This document shows, in pieces, positions 17,456-27,451 of a stretch of DNA of 64,000 bases (position 1 is its first letter; each line of letters opens with the position of its first letter). The notes beneath the pieces were generated by a model. The model was not told where the DNA came from, did not search any database, and saw only the letters and a list, made by a program, of their open reading frames with translations. Source of the DNA: Ciceribacter ferrooxidans. Lineage in GTDB: Bacteria > Pseudomonadota > Alphaproteobacteria > Rhizobiales > Rhizobiaceae. The translations under genes and the position numbers were made by a program. Location of the stretch: assembly GCF_004137355.1 (NCBI RefSeq), contig NZ_SDVB01000253.1, forward strand, positions 372,001 to 436,000. Reading direction: 5' to 3'.

Positions 17456-18622
17456 GTGAACGGATTGGAAGCGGCCATCAGGAACGCTCTAGAGCGATCG
17501 GATCGCACCAATGCGGAGACGCGTGCCCGGATCTATCAGTCGGCGCGGCACGCGCTGGAAACCGGGTTGCAGAAGCAGGGCATCACCGACCCCGAGATCA
17601 TCGCCCAGCAACGGCATAAGCTGGAGGCGACGATCCACGCCATCGAGCTGGAGGAACGCGGCCGGCTCCCGGCCGTCGAGTCCGAGGTGAGGCGTCCTCT
17701 GTCGGGCGATCTGGCCGCCGAGCTGTCGCAGCACCCTGCTGCACCTGCGGTGCGGGCGGTCCGCGAGCCGGCAGTTCCCGCCGTCGAACCCGGTCCGGGC
17801 GAGCGCCGCGAAGGGGCAGCTGCCGCGAGTGATTTCGGTGACCTGCGGGCGGAGCGTCTGCATCGAGGTGCAGAAAGCGTCGATACGTCGATGGATCGGA
17901 ACGAGATCCGGACCGAGGCTACGGCGATGGAGGTCCGTCCCGAGACGCCGATCCACCCGCGGAAAAAGCGGCGCGGCCTCTTTGCCCGGCTCTTCATGCT
18001 CGCTGTCCTCCTCGGGGCGATGGGAACGGGGGCATGGTGGGTATATACCTCCGGCCTCATGTTGAGCGAGGCGGAGCGGGATACCAGTGTCCCCAATCCG
18101 CCGCCCCAGGCCGTGGAGGAGGATTTTTCCGGCACGCAGGAGCCGAAGCCGCTGGAAACCCGTAACGGTTTTTCCGACGAATGGATCGAGATTTTCGAAC
18201 CGAAGCGCATCGACGTCATTCGGCCGCGCGCCAATGCCGCGGTCGATGTCGTCACTGCCCGCGACGGAACGGCCATGAATGTCGTTTCGCGTTCGGCCGA
18301 CGCCGACGGAAATGTCGAAATCACGGTGCCGACCGATGCACTTCGCGAGATGGCCGGCAAGACGTCGACCTTCGCCCTCACCGTGGAAGCCTCGGGTGAC
18401 CAGCCCGTGCAGATCGCCGTCGAATGTGACTTCGGCCGGTTGGGTGACTGCGCGCGCCATCGCTTCACGGTCGATACCCAGAAGACGGACGTTCTCTTCC
18501 GTGTGACCTTCGACAGGTCCATGGCGCCGGCGACGCCCGGCCGGCTCCTGCTGAATGCCGGCCTCGGCGGAGCCGGACAAGGCGTTAATCTCTATTCCGT
18601 CCGCCTCTTGCCTGGGCAGTGA
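17456..18622 (+). CDS. Conserved single-pass membrane protein, unknown function
   Basis: A 388-residue protein starting at GTG 17456. The N-terminal 80 residues are helical and charged (ETRARIYQSARHALETGLQKQ); a Pro/Ala-rich linker follows. A basic patch (RKKRRGLFARLF) precedes one membrane helix (MLAVLLGAMGTGAWWVYTSGL, about 180-205). The C-terminal 150 residues would be periplasmic, with a beta-rich look (AMNVVSRSADADGNVEITVP; GDQPVQIAVECDFGRLGDC). This is an inside-out topology with a soluble outer domain. I do not recognise a family. It lies upstream of ppk2 on the opposite strand; their 3' ends are only 33 bp apart. Confidence 0.7.
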   Translation: MNGLEAAIRNALERSDRTNAETRARIYQSARHALETGLQKQGITDPEIIAQQRHKLEATIHAIELEERGRLPAVESEVRRPLSGDLAAELSQHPAAPAVRAVREPAVPAVEPGPGERREGAAAASDFGDLRAERLHRGAESVDTSMDRNEIRTEATAMEVRPETPIHPRKKRRGLFARLFMLAVLLGAMGTGAWWVYTSGLMLSEAERDTSVPNPPPQAVEEDFSGTQEPKPLETRNGFSDEWIEIFEPKRIDVIRPRANAAVDVVTARDGTAMNVVSRSADADGNVEITVPTDALREMAGKTSTFALTVEASGDQPVQIAVECDFGRLGDCARHRFTVDTQKTDVLFRVTFDRSMAPATPGRLLLNAGLGGAGQGVNLYSVRLLPGQ

Positions 18623-18655
18623 TAACCGGAAGCCGCCGCACTATCCGGCGGCTCT

Positions 18656-19543
18656 TCACGAACTGGTGAGGAAATTCGGCCCCTTGCCGATGATCTTCTT
18701 GTCCATCTTGCCGATCTTCTCCTCGTCCTTGCCTTCGTAGTCTATCGAGGTGAGGATGTGACGGATGGCGTTCAGCCGGGCGCGGCGCTTGTCGTTCGCG
18801 CGGACTATGGTCCACGGCGCATGATCGGTATGCGTTTCCTCGATCATCCGGTCGCGCTTCTTCGTGTAGTCGTCCCACTTGCCGAGCGCGGCGATGTCCA
18901 TCGGAGAGAGCTTCCAGATTTTCAGCGGGTCGTGGCGCCGGTCGTGAAAACGTTCGACCTGCATTTCCCGGCCGATGTCCAGCCAGAACTTGAAGAAATG
19001 GATGCCGTCGGCAGCGATCAGCTTCTCGAAATGTGGTACCTGCTTCAGGAATTTCTCGTATTCTCCTTCCGTGCAGAAGCCCATGACCGGTTCCACGACC
19101 GCCCGATTGTACCAGGAGCGGTCGAAGAGCACGAATTCGCCACCGCTCGGAAAATGCGGCACATAGCGCTGAAAATACCACTCGGTCCTCTCCGTCTCCG
19201 TCGGCTTCGTCAGCGCCACCACGCGCGCCGAGCGCGGGTTCATGTAGGAGAGCGTCACGTGGATGGTGCCGCCCTTGCCGGCCGCGTCCCGTCCCTCGAA
19301 CAGGGCCATCACGCGCTGGCCAGTCTTCTGCAGCCAGAACTGCACTTTGACGAGCTCGATCTGCAGGAGCCGCAGTTCCTTCTCGTAGTCATCCTCGTCG
19401 AGCTTCTTGTCGTAAGGATAGTGCCCGGAGGTCAGCGACTTGTCGTCGATCCAGTCGGGAAGATGCGGATCGTCGATGTCGAAGACTCTTTCCTTCCCGC
19501 CGATCTCAAGTATGACCGCACGGCCTTCTGCTGGCTTATTCAT
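18656..19543 (-). CDS. ppk2: Polyphosphate kinase 2 (PPK2 family)
   Basis: A 295-residue PPK2. Walker A-like [11 protein letters not shown] near residue 90, Walker B-like [17 protein letters not shown] near 155 and the lid motif [15 protein letters not shown] near 220 are intact. PPK2 transfers phosphate between polyphosphate and nucleoside di- or monophosphates, linking polyphosphate stores to nucleotide pools. The frame is open to 19588; the ATG at 19543 has GAAGGA 7 nt upstream and is preferred to the ATG at 19549. It is divergent from phoR, at the head of the phosphate region. Confidence 0.92.
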   Translation of the reverse strand: MNKPAEGRAVILEIGGKERVFDIDDPHLPDWIDDKSLTSGHYPYDKKLDEDDYEKELRLLQIELVKVQFWLQKTGQRVMALFEGRDAAGKGGTIHVTLSYMNPRSARVVALTKPTETERTEWYFQRYVPHFPSGGEFVLFDRSWYNRAVVEPVMGFCTEGEYEKFLKQVPHFEKLIAADGIHFFKFWLDIGREMQVERFHDRRHDPLKIWKLSPMDIAALGKWDDYTKKRDRMIEETHTDHAPWTIVRANDKRRARLNAIRHILTSIDYEGKDEEKIGKMDKKIIGKGPNFLTSS

Positions 19544-19732
19544 TGGCATTTCCTTCGTCGCCGACCGGAGATGCACCAGTGAGGACATATTCGCGACGCC
19601 AACACAAGCGTGGGCCGGGTCCTATCGTCGGGGGATATCCCGTGGCGGCCGTGGCAGATGCCGTAAACATCTGTCATGAATTGTGTTTATCAGGGGTCGC
19701 ATGGGTTTCTGGAAGTGGCAGGCGAGGGCTGC

Positions 19733-20977
19733 GTGGCTGAAGATCGCGGTGCTTTGAAAGTGGTGATGTCGCGCCTTCGCGCAGGGTGGAGCTTTCTGGC
19801 CGCAGCGGCTCTTGTTGCGGTGGCCGCCTACTTTGCCGGCGCGCAGCCGCCGTTCTCTCTCGTTCTCTGGTTCCTTGCGGTGCTGGCGGTGCTCGTTCGT
19901 GAGCCGGCTCCTCCGCGCATGCAGGAAGAACCTACAGAGCGTATGGAAGCCGTAGAAGCCACGCTCTCGCAGGTGGAGTCCGTGCTCGGAGCGCTTGACC
20001 TGCCGGTCGTGGTCATCGATGGCGACGCGACCGTGCTCGCCCAGAACAAGGCTGCCGAGAAGGCTTTCGGTCCTTTGCTTTCCGGGCTTCATATTTCCAC
20101 CCGCTGGCGTTCGCCCGGCATCCTCGACATGATCCGCGAGACGATCGAGACAGGCGAGCCAAATCAGATCGAACATTCCGAGCGGCTTCCCTCCGAGCGG
20201 GTCTATATCGTCCGCTCGGCGCAGGTCGAGAAACTCGCAGGCGCGCTGCCGCAACTCTTCCTCCTGTCGTTTCGCGACATATCCGAACTGCGTCGGCTCG
20301 ACCGGATGCGCAGTGACTTCGTTGCGAATGCGAGCCACGAGCTTCGAACGCCGCTCGCTTCGCTGCGCGGTTTCATCGAAACCCTCCAGGGACCCGCCCG
20401 CGGCGATCCGAAGGCCCAGGAGCGATTTCTCGCGATCATGCTGGACCAGGCGACGCGCATGAGCCGGTTGGTCGACGATCTCCTGTCGCTTTCCCGGCTC
20501 GAGCTCAAGGCACATATCGCGCCGGACCAGACGGTCGATCTCATCCCCGTTCTGGGGCATGTGCGGGATTCGCTGGCGCCGCTCGCCGCCGATCTTGGCG
20601 TTGATATTCGCCTGCACCTGCCGGAGGGGAAGGTCGAGGTCCTCGGCGACCGCGACGAACTGGTGCAGGTTTTCGAAAACCTCATGGAGAATGGCTGCAA
20701 ATACGGGCAGGAGGGCAAAGTCGTCGACGTCTACCTTCGTCACGGCGACGGCGCACCGGTGGAAGTGAGTGTCGTCGACCACGGGCCCGGCATCCCGGCC
20801 GAGCATGTTCCCCGTCTGACGGAGCGTTTCTATCGTGTCAGCGTGGCCGACAGTCGGTCCAAGAAAGGTACCGGCCTCGGTCTTGCGATCGTCAAGCACA
20901 TCCTGACGCGTCACCGCGCACGCCTGATCGTCCGCTCAGAGATGGGCAAGGGAACCGACTTTACCGTCCGCTTCTGA
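19733..20977 (+). CDS. phoR: PhoR phosphate-sensing histidine kinase
   Basis: A 414-residue membrane histidine kinase. Two N-terminal helices (FLAAAALVAVAAYFAG, FSLVLWFLAVLAVLV) are followed by a PAS domain (VLGALDLPVVVIDGDATVLA), the H box SHELRTPLASLRG with the phospho-His at residue 202, and the ATPase boxes N (ENLMENGCKYG), G1 (VDHGPGIP) and G2 (GTGLGLAIVKH). It phosphorylates PhoB when phosphate is scarce and is restrained by PhoU and PstSCAB. The start is uncertain: GTG 19733 has GAGGG upstream; the ATG at 19676 would lie inside a CTGTCAT sequence (19672-19678) that resembles half a Pho box. Confidence 0.9.
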   Translation: MAEDRGALKVVMSRLRAGWSFLAAAALVAVAAYFAGAQPPFSLVLWFLAVLAVLVREPAPPRMQEEPTERMEAVEATLSQVESVLGALDLPVVVIDGDATVLAQNKAAEKAFGPLLSGLHISTRWRSPGILDMIRETIETGEPNQIEHSERLPSERVYIVRSAQVEKLAGALPQLFLLSFRDISELRRLDRMRSDFVANASHELRTPLASLRGFIETLQGPARGDPKAQERFLAIMLDQATRMSRLVDDLLSLSRLELKAHIAPDQTVDLIPVLGHVRDSLAPLAADLGVDIRLHLPEGKVEVLGDRDELVQVFENLMENGCKYGQEGKVVDVYLRHGDGAPVEVSVVDHGPGIPAEHVPRLTERFYRVSVADSRSKKGTGLGLAIVKHILTRHRARLIVRSEMGKGTDFTVRF

Positions 20978-21039
20978 CATAAAGCCACTGTCGAAATGTA
21001 GATCATTGTCGAAAACGCATTAAATATCAATCAGTTAAT

Positions 21040-21057
21040 CTGTCACAAATCTTTCAC
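21040..21057 (+). promoter_or_regulatory. Pho box (PhoB operator) upstream of pstS
   Basis: CTGTCACAAATCTTTCAC differs from the enteric consensus CTGTCAT-AAAT-CTGTCAT at only two or three positions. It lies 116 bp before the pstS start. A third 11-bp half site (GTGACAT, 21062-21068 area) and AT-rich CATAAA sequence follow, as at strong PhoB-activated promoters. Two earlier TGTCGAAA copies between 20993 and 21018 may be weaker half sites. Confidence 0.85.
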
Positions 21058-21172
21058 CAAAGTGACATAAAAGGGAAGGGCAACAGTGAGTATGAACGTG
21101 CTGCTGATGCACGGGGACGGTGAGGCCGTTTGCGGCTGCATCCACACACTAGCCCACTCACGGGAGATTGAA

Positions 21173-22213
21173 ATGAACACCCTGAAACTTTCCCTGGCAG
21201 CCATGGTCGCCTCGGTTGCTTTTGCCGGCGCTGCTGCCGCTCGTGACCAGATTCAGATTGCCGGTTCTTCGACCGTTCTGCCTTACGCGTCGATCGTTGC
21301 CGAAGCCTTCGGCGAAAACACCGATTTCGCGACCCCGGTCGTCGAGTCCGGCGGTTCGGGCGCCGGCCGCAAGAAGCTCTGCGAAGGCGTGGACGAAAAC
21401 ACCATCGACATCGCCAATTCTTCTTCGCGCATCAAGCAGTCCGACATCGACGCCTGCGCCAAGAACGGCGTGAAGGAAATCCAGGAAGTCCGCATCGGCT
21501 ATGACGGCATCGTCTTCGCCTCGGACATTAATGGTCCCGAGTTCGCCTTCACCCCCGCTGACTGGCACATGGCGCTCGCTGCCAAGGTCGTCAAGGATGG
21601 TCAGCTCGTCGACAATCCGTACAAGAAGTGGAACGAGATCCGCGCCGATCTGCCGGATCAGGAAATCCTCGCCTTCATTCCTGGCACCAAGCACGGCACC
21701 CGCGAAGTCTTCGACGAGAAGGTTATCATCGACGGCTGCAAGGAAGACGGCGCCTTGGAAGCACTCAAGGCAGCCAATGGTGGCGATGAAAAGGCGGCCG
21801 AGAAGGCTTGCATGGCGTTGCGCACCGACGGTGTCTCCGTTGATATCGACGGTGACTACACCGAGACGCTGGCTCGTATCGATGCCAACAAGAACGCCAT
21901 CGGCGTATTCGGTCTGTCGTTCTACCAGAACAACACCGACAAGCTGCGCGTTGCCACCATGTCCGGCGTAATGCCGTCCGTTGAAACGATCGCCAAGGGC
22001 GAGTATCCGGTTTCCCGTCCGCTCTACTTCTACGTCAAGAACGCTCACCTCGACGTGATCCCTGGCCTCCAGGAATACATCGAGTTCTTCGTTTCCGACG
22101 AGATGGCTGGCCCGGATGGCCCGCTGGCAGCCTATGGTCTGGTTTCCGATCCGGAACTCGCCAAGACCCAGGCGGCTGTGAAGGCTCGCACGCCGATGGG
22201 CGCGCTGAATTAA
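21173..22213 (+). CDS. pstS: PstS phosphate ABC transporter substrate-binding protein
   Basis: A 346-residue periplasmic protein with signal peptide (SLAAMVASVAFAGAAAA). The mature part starts RDQIQIAGSSTVLPYA; IAGSSTV, VESGGSGAGRKKLC and IANSSSRIKQSD are the PstS phosphate-binding segments. It captures phosphate for PstCAB. The ATG at 21173 has CGGGAGA upstream; the frame extends further up to 21086 but without signal features. It is the first gene of pstS-pstC-pstA-pstB-phoU-phoB and sits directly downstream of a Pho box, so it should be strongly induced by phosphate starvation. Confidence 0.95.
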   Translation: MNTLKLSLAAMVASVAFAGAAAARDQIQIAGSSTVLPYASIVAEAFGENTDFATPVVESGGSGAGRKKLCEGVDENTIDIANSSSRIKQSDIDACAKNGVKEIQEVRIGYDGIVFASDINGPEFAFTPADWHMALAAKVVKDGQLVDNPYKKWNEIRADLPDQEILAFIPGTKHGTREVFDEKVIIDGCKEDGALEALKAANGGDEKAAEKACMALRTDGVSVDIDGDYTETLARIDANKNAIGVFGLSFYQNNTDKLRVATMSGVMPSVETIAKGEYPVSRPLYFYVKNAHLDVIPGLQEYIEFFVSDEMAGPDGPLAAYGLVSDPELAKTQAAVKARTPMGALN

Positions 22214-22279
22214 TCTACGCCGACCGGTGGCGCGATGATCGCGCCGCCGGTCTTGCTCTTTCTGGAGGTTGCTGGCGAG

Positions 22280-23740
22280 ATGAGTCCGGGCATCGTTGTC
22301 CTTGTCGTGGCGGCAATTTCGGCCGTCGGGTATGTTCTCGGTCGGCGTCGTGCCGTGTCTCTCTCGGCGAGTGAGCGCGTCAGGCTTCACTCTCTCCCCG
22401 GCTACTACGGTCAGACTGTTGCGCTGTTTGCGGCCGTTCCGGCCGTTATCGTGCTGGCCGCGTGGCTGGTCGTTCAGCCTCTCCTCGTCGAAACGCGCGT
22501 CACCGGTATGATACCCGACAGCGTTATCCCCGAAGGTGGCGCGCGCAGCCTCGTCATGGCCGACGTCCGCCGGATCGCAGACGGCATCGACGCCGTGCTG
22601 GCGCGCGGCGGTATCAGCGAGGGAGAACTTTCCGAGATGCGGGCGGACGCCACCGACGTCCGGGGTTTCCTGGCCGAGGTCGGCGTGGCGCTGGGTAACG
22701 ACGTACCGCCGCCTGTGTTCGAGGCAGCCAAATCCTACCGTCAGATTTCCAAGACCGGCAACTTTGTCGCCGGCGCTTTGGCCCTGGCCCTTTCGATCGG
22801 CTTTGCGCTCTGGGCGTATCGCCGCATTGCGGTCGATCTGCGGGCGCGGAACATCAGCGAGCGGTTCGTCCGGGCCTTGCTTGTTTCGGCGTCGACGATC
22901 GCCATTCTCACGACGGTCGGCATTATCGCCTCGCTGTTCTTTGAAACCTACTCCTTCTTCAGGGTCTATCCGGCGCAAGAGTTCTTCGTTTCCACCGTCT
23001 GGAACCCGCAGTTCCGCGGTGGTTCGGAACTGGGCATCCTGCCGCTGCTCTGGGGCACCTTCTACATTTCTCTGGTGGCGCTCATCGTCGCCGTTCCGCT
23101 CGGCCTGATGATCGCGGTCTACCTTGCCGAATATGCCGGGCCGTCCGTGCGCAGCGTGGTCAAGCCCGCCATCGAGGTCTTGGCCGGCATCCCGACCATC
23201 GTCTACGGCCTCTTTGCCCTCGTCACCGTCGGACCGTTCCTGCGCGACTGGATCGCGCAGCCGCTCGGCCTCGGAAACTCTTCGTCTTCGGTGCTGACGG
23301 CGGGCATCGTCATGGGAATCATGATCATCCCGTTCGTGAGCTCGCTGTCCGACGATATTATCAACGCTGTCCCGCAAGCTCTGCGCGACGGCTCTTACGC
23401 CCTCGGCGCCACGCAGTCGGAGACGATCAAGCAGGTCGTGCTTCCGGCCGCCCTGCCCGGGATCGTGGGTGCCGTGCTCCTGGCGGCGAGCCGCGCCATC
23501 GGCGAAACGATGATCGTCGTGCTCGGCGCGGGCGCGACCGCCAGGCTTTCGCTCAATCCGTTCGAGGCGATGACGACCGTCACCGTCAAGATCGTCAGTC
23601 AGCTGACCGGCGACACCGAATTTGCGAGTCCCGAGACGCTGGTTGCCTTTGCCCTCGGTCTTACCCTTTTCGTTCTCACGCTGGGGCTGAATGTGCTGGC
23701 GCTCTACATCGTGCGCAAATACCGGGAGCAGTACGAATGA
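22280..23740 (+). CDS. pstC: PstC phosphate ABC transporter permease
   Basis: A 486-residue inner-membrane permease. An N-terminal extension with three helices and a periplasmic segment (about 1-200, DUF4974-like in rhizobial PstC) precedes the standard six-helix permease with the EAA loop ALRDGSYALGATQSETIKQVVLPAALPG is visible here as YALGATQSETIKQVVLP. IPTIVYGLFALVTVG and RAIGETMIVVLGAG are family motifs. The ATG at 22280 has TGGAGG 11 nt upstream. Its stop overlaps the pstA start by 4 bp. Confidence 0.93.
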   Translation: MSPGIVVLVVAAISAVGYVLGRRRAVSLSASERVRLHSLPGYYGQTVALFAAVPAVIVLAAWLVVQPLLVETRVTGMIPDSVIPEGGARSLVMADVRRIADGIDAVLARGGISEGELSEMRADATDVRGFLAEVGVALGNDVPPPVFEAAKSYRQISKTGNFVAGALALALSIGFALWAYRRIAVDLRARNISERFVRALLVSASTIAILTTVGIIASLFFETYSFFRVYPAQEFFVSTVWNPQFRGGSELGILPLLWGTFYISLVALIVAVPLGLMIAVYLAEYAGPSVRSVVKPAIEVLAGIPTIVYGLFALVTVGPFLRDWIAQPLGLGNSSSSVLTAGIVMGIMIIPFVSSLSDDIINAVPQALRDGSYALGATQSETIKQVVLPAALPGIVGAVLLAASRAIGETMIVVLGAGATARLSLNPFEAMTTVTVKIVSQLTGDTEFASPETLVAFALGLTLFVLTLGLNVLALYIVRKYREQYE

Positions 23741-25092
23741 CCGAGATTTCCACGTTCGGCGCCTCGGTTGCCGAATCCCGAGGCAAGTCGCTGTTTGCCG
23801 CCGATGAGAGAACCCGCCGGCGCAATGCTGCCGAAGCGCGTTTCCGGATGATGGGCCGTATCGCCGTCATCATCGGCATTGTCGCCCTTATCGGGCTGCT
23901 GGCCTCGATTCTGTCGAACGGTATGTCGTCCTTCCAGCAGACATATGTCTCGCTCGATATCTTCCTCGATCCGGCAAAGTTGGACAAGGCGGGCGACCGC
24001 AATCCGGAGGCGATCGCCAAGGTGTCCACCTTCGGTTATGCGCCGCTGATCCAGAAGGCTCTCCAGGATGCTATGGTCGGGAAAGGCATCGCCGGCGACG
24101 GGGTAAACCCAAAGGCCGCCGCGGAACTGATCTCCAAGGAAGCCCCGGCGGACCTGCGCAGGTTCGTTCTCGCCGATCCTTCGGCGATCGGCCAGACGGT
24201 CCATTTCGATCTTCTCGCCGCCGGCCGCATCGACGGCTACTACAAGGGGCGCGTGACGATGGAGAGCGCCAAGCTCGACCGCAACATATCGCCCGAGCAG
24301 TTGATGCTTGCGGACAAGCTGAAGGAAGCAGGCATTCTGACGACCAGATTCAACTGGTCCTTCTTCACGGCACCGGACGCCTCGGATACGCGCCCGGAGG
24401 CCGCCGGTCTCGGCGTCGCCATCATCGGCTCCGCTTACATGATGCTCATCGTCTTCGTACTTTCGCTGCCGCTCGGTGTCGCGGCCTCGATCTACCTCGA
24501 GGAATTCGCGCCGCAGAACAGGTTCACCGACCTCATCGAGGTGAATATCGCCAATCTCGCCGCGGTGCCTTCCATCGTGTTCGGTATTCTCGGCCTCGCT
24601 GTCCTCATCAATTTCGTAGGGTTGCCGCAGTCCGCGCCGATCGTCGGTGGTCTCGTACTGACGCTGATGACGTTGCCGACAATCATCATTGCCACGCGTG
24701 CAGCGCTGAAGGCGGTGCCGCCGTCGATCCGCGACGCGGCTCTCGGCGTCGGGGCCTCGAAGATGCAGGCAACCTTCCACCACGTGCTGCCGTTGGCGAT
24801 GCCGGGCATCCTGACGGGTACGATCATCGGCCTGGCCCGTGCCCTCGGAGAGACTGCGCCCTTGCTCCTCATCGGCATGGTGGCGTTCGTGCGCGAATAT
24901 CCGTCCGGGCCACCCGAAGGCTTCTTCGATCCGGCCTCCGCTCTTCCCGTGCAGATCTACAACTGGACCCAGCGCGGCGATCCCGCCTTCGTGGAGCGCG
25001 CCTCCGGTGCGATCATCGTGCTTCTCGTATTCCTGATGATGATGAACCTGATTGCGATCGTTCTTCGCCGTCGCTTCGAGCGCCGTTGGTAA
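23737..25092 (+). CDS. pstA: PstA phosphate ABC transporter permease
   Basis: A 451-residue permease with the DUF3333 N-terminal region found in alphaproteobacterial PstA (first helix [20 protein letters not shown], then a periplasmic domain to about residue 215). The permease core has [37 protein letters not shown] and the EAA-loop [20 protein letters not shown]. It pairs with PstC to form the membrane channel. ATGA overlap with pstC and 11 bp to pstB show tight coupling. Confidence 0.94.
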   Translation: MTEISTFGASVAESRGKSLFAADERTRRRNAAEARFRMMGRIAVIIGIVALIGLLASILSNGMSSFQQTYVSLDIFLDPAKLDKAGDRNPEAIAKVSTFGYAPLIQKALQDAMVGKGIAGDGVNPKAAAELISKEAPADLRRFVLADPSAIGQTVHFDLLAAGRIDGYYKGRVTMESAKLDRNISPEQLMLADKLKEAGILTTRFNWSFFTAPDASDTRPEAAGLGVAIIGSAYMMLIVFVLSLPLGVAASIYLEEFAPQNRFTDLIEVNIANLAAVPSIVFGILGLAVLINFVGLPQSAPIVGGLVLTLMTLPTIIIATRAALKAVPPSIRDAALGVGASKMQATFHHVLPLAMPGILTGTIIGLARALGETAPLLLIGMVAFVREYPSGPPEGFFDPASALPVQIYNWTQRGDPAFVERASGAIIVLLVFLMMMNLIAIVLRRRFERRW

Positions 25093-25103
25093 GAGGGCTG
25101 ACA

Positions 25104-25913
25104 ATGAGTAACATGCCGACCACAATGACGACCACGACGAAGGCTGCAACAATGAACGAATCGAAGATCTCGGCCCGAAAGGTTCAGGTGTTCTACGGCG
25201 ACAAGCACGCCATCAAGGATGTGGAGATCGAGATTCCGCCCCGCTCGGTCACCGCCTTCATCGGACCTTCCGGCTGTGGCAAGTCGACCTTCCTGCGTTG
25301 CCTCAACCGCATGAACGACACGATTGCCAATTGCCGGGTCGAGGGACATATCTCCATCGACGGCGAGAACATCTACGATCCCAAGGTGGACCCGGTTCAG
25401 CTGCGTGCGAAGGTCGGCATGGTGTTCCAGAAGCCGAACCCGTTCCCGAAATCGATCTACGAGAACGTCGCCTACGGCCCGCGCATTCACGGGCTTGCCC
25501 GCAAGAAATCGGACATGGACGACATCGTCGCGTCGGCACTGCAGAAAGCCGGTCTCTGGAACGAAGTGAAGGATCGCCTCGATGCACCGGGCACCGGGCT
25601 CTCGGGTGGTCAGCAGCAACGTCTCTGCATCGCCCGCGCCGTTGCAGTCAGCCCTGAGGTCATCCTTATGGATGAACCTTGCTCGGCGCTCGATCCGATC
25701 GCAACCGCGAAGGTCGAGGAGCTGATCCACGAGCTTCGCGCGAACTACACGATCGTGATCGTCACGCACTCGATGCAGCAGGCGGCGCGTGTGTCGCAGC
25801 GGACGGCGATGTTCCACCTCGGCGAGCTCGTCGAGGAAAACGACACCGACAAGATGTTCACCAATCCCGACGATCAGCGCACGCAGGACTACATCATGGG
25901 TCGCTTCGGCTGA
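25104..25913 (+). CDS. pstB: PstB phosphate ABC transporter ATPase
   Basis: A 269-residue ATPase. Walker [11 protein letters not shown] loop [11 protein letters not shown], signature LSGGQQQR and Walker [14 protein letters not shown] with switch-loop [14 protein letters not shown] are all intact. It powers phosphate uptake by PstCA. The N-terminus contains a Thr run ([12 protein letters not shown]) before the conserved [15 protein letters not shown]; the ATG at 25104 has AGAGGG upstream, while the ATG at 25152 is a possible shorter start. phoU follows after 44 bp. Confidence 0.95.
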   Translation: MSNMPTTMTTTTKAATMNESKISARKVQVFYGDKHAIKDVEIEIPPRSVTAFIGPSGCGKSTFLRCLNRMNDTIANCRVEGHISIDGENIYDPKVDPVQLRAKVGMVFQKPNPFPKSIYENVAYGPRIHGLARKKSDMDDIVASALQKAGLWNEVKDRLDAPGTGLSGGQQQRLCIARAVAVSPEVILMDEPCSALDPIATAKVEELIHELRANYTIVIVTHSMQQAARVSQRTAMFHLGELVEENDTDKMFTNPDDQRTQDYIMGRFG

Positions 25914-25957
25914 CGCCCCGTCCAACCGCGCAGACGCACTCATTCGAGGATCACGAC

Positions 25958-26671
25958 ATGTCATCGACCCACATCTACTCCGCCTTTGACGAGGAACTGA
26001 AATACCTGATGCGCCGCATCTCCGAGATGGGCGGACTTGCCGAGCAGATGGTGGGCGACAGCGTCCGCGCTCTGGTTCACGGGGACGCAGCACTGGCGCA
26101 CAAGGTGATCTCCGACGACGTCATTATGGACGCAGCCGAGCGCGAAATCGGTGACAAGGCCGTCATCACGATCGCCCGTCGCCAACCCGTCGCGAGCGAC
26201 CTTCGCGAGATCATCGGCGCGCTGAAGATCGCCAGCGACCTGGAGCGGGTCGGCGATCTCGGCAAGAACAACGCCAAGCGGGCAATGGCGGTGCAGAGCG
26301 CCGGCATTCCGCGCAAGCTCGCTCGCGGCATCGAGCACCTCTCCGAACTTGCCCTCGTGCAGCTGAAGGAAGTCCTGGACGTCTACTCCACGCGTTCGGC
26401 GGAGAAGGCGAAGTCCGTTCGCGATCGCGACGACGAGATCGATGCCGTCTACACATCCCTGTTCCGGGAGTTGCTGACCTACATGATGGAAGACCCCCGC
26501 AACATCACCAGCTGCACGCACCTTCTTTTCTGCGCCAAGAACCTGGAGCGGATCGGCGATCACGCCACCAACATCGCCGAAACCATCTACTACATGACCA
26601 CCGGGGCTCAGCCCGAAGGCGAGCGCCCGAAGGAAGACCTGACGACGGACGTCGGCGCGATCACCGAATGA
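25958..26671 (+). CDS. phoU: PhoU phosphate signalling regulator
   Basis: A 237-residue all-helical protein made of two PhoU repeats. Each has the metal-binding pattern near E-x-x-x-D: VISDDVIMDAAEREIGDKAV and RDDEIDAVYTSLFRELL, followed by RIGDHATNIAETIYY (second repeat) and RVGDLGKNNAKRA (first). PhoU links Pst transport to PhoR and represses the Pho regulon when phosphate is plentiful. It lies between pstB and phoB, 25 bp before phoB. Confidence 0.95.
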   Translation: MSSTHIYSAFDEELKYLMRRISEMGGLAEQMVGDSVRALVHGDAALAHKVISDDVIMDAAEREIGDKAVITIARRQPVASDLREIIGALKIASDLERVGDLGKNNAKRAMAVQSAGIPRKLARGIEHLSELALVQLKEVLDVYSTRSAEKAKSVRDRDDEIDAVYTSLFRELLTYMMEDPRNITSCTHLLFCAKNLERIGDHATNIAETIYYMTTGAQPEGERPKEDLTTDVGAITE

Positions 26672-26696
26672 TGTCGTTGCGGAGGACGAGCAAGCG

Positions 26697-27380
26697 ATGC
26701 AGCCGAGGATAGTGGTAGTCGAAGACGAGGAGGCGCTGAGCGTACTCCTTCGTTACAATCTGGAAGCCGAAGGCTATGAGGTGGAGACGATCCTGCGCGG
26801 CGACGAAGCGGAACTGCGCCTTCAGGAAAGGGTGCCAGACCTCCTGCTGCTCGATTGGATGCTGCCGGGTGTTTCCGGGATCGAGCTTTGCCGCAGGCTG
26901 CGCATGCGACCGGAGACCGAACGCCTGCCGGTCATCATGCTGACGGCGCGAGGCGAGGAAAGCGAACGGGTGCGCGGTCTCGCGACCGGCGCCGACGACT
27001 ACGTCGTTAAGCCGTTTTCCACGCCGGAACTGATGGCGCGCGTGAAGGCCATGCTGCGGCGGGCGCGTCCGGAAGTCCTGTCGAGCGTTCTCCGTTGCGG
27101 CGACATCGAGCTCGACCGCGAAACCCATCGGGTCCATCGCAAGAGCCGCGAAGTTCGCCTCGGCCCGACCGAGTTCCGGCTTCTGGAATTCCTGATGACG
27201 TCGCCCGGCCGTGTCTTCTCCCGATCGCAGCTTCTGGACGGCGTGTGGGGGCACGACATCTATGTCGACGAGCGTACTGTCGATGTCCATGTCGGCCGCT
27301 TACGCAAGGCGCTGAACTTTTCCAACATGCAGGACGTCATCCGCACCGTGCGCGGCGCGGGCTACTCGATGGAAGCCTGA
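26697..27380 (+). CDS. phoB: PhoB phosphate regulon response regulator
   Basis: A 227-residue OmpR/PhoB-type regulator. The receiver has acidic residues EDEE near 10-13, phospho-acceptor Asp in LLLDWMLPG at 53, T in MLTARGEE and K in YVVKPFSTPEL. The winged-helix part ends GRLRKALNFSNMQDVIRTVRGAGYS. Phosphorylated PhoB binds Pho boxes such as the one at 21040. It ends the pst operon; a strong bidirectional terminator follows. Confidence 0.95.
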   Translation: MQPRIVVVEDEEALSVLLRYNLEAEGYEVETILRGDEAELRLQERVPDLLLLDWMLPGVSGIELCRRLRMRPETERLPVIMLTARGEESERVRGLATGADDYVVKPFSTPELMARVKAMLRRARPEVLSSVLRCGDIELDRETHRVHRKSREVRLGPTEFRLLEFLMTSPGRVFSRSQLLDGVWGHDIYVDERTVDVHVGRLRKALNFSNMQDVIRTVRGAGYSMEA

Positions 27381-27401
27381 TCTCCTAGCGTCCCAAATAC
27401 G

Positions 27402-27428
27402 AAAACGGGCCCTGCAGGGCCCGTTTTT
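27402..27428. terminator. Bidirectional intrinsic terminator between phoB and gcrA
   Basis: A perfect palindrome ACGGGCCC-TGCA-GGGCCCGT flanked by AAAA on the left and TTTTT on the right. It gives a stable hairpin plus U-run in both directions and serves the convergent phoB and gcrA genes. Confidence 0.93.
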
Positions 27429-27451
27429 CTGTTTGCCATGTTGGCCGAAGC

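Noticed and set aside
21158-23377. 739-codon open frame on the minus strand
   Set aside because: Antisense to pstS and pstC; low-complexity Arg/Asp/Gly composition and no domain.
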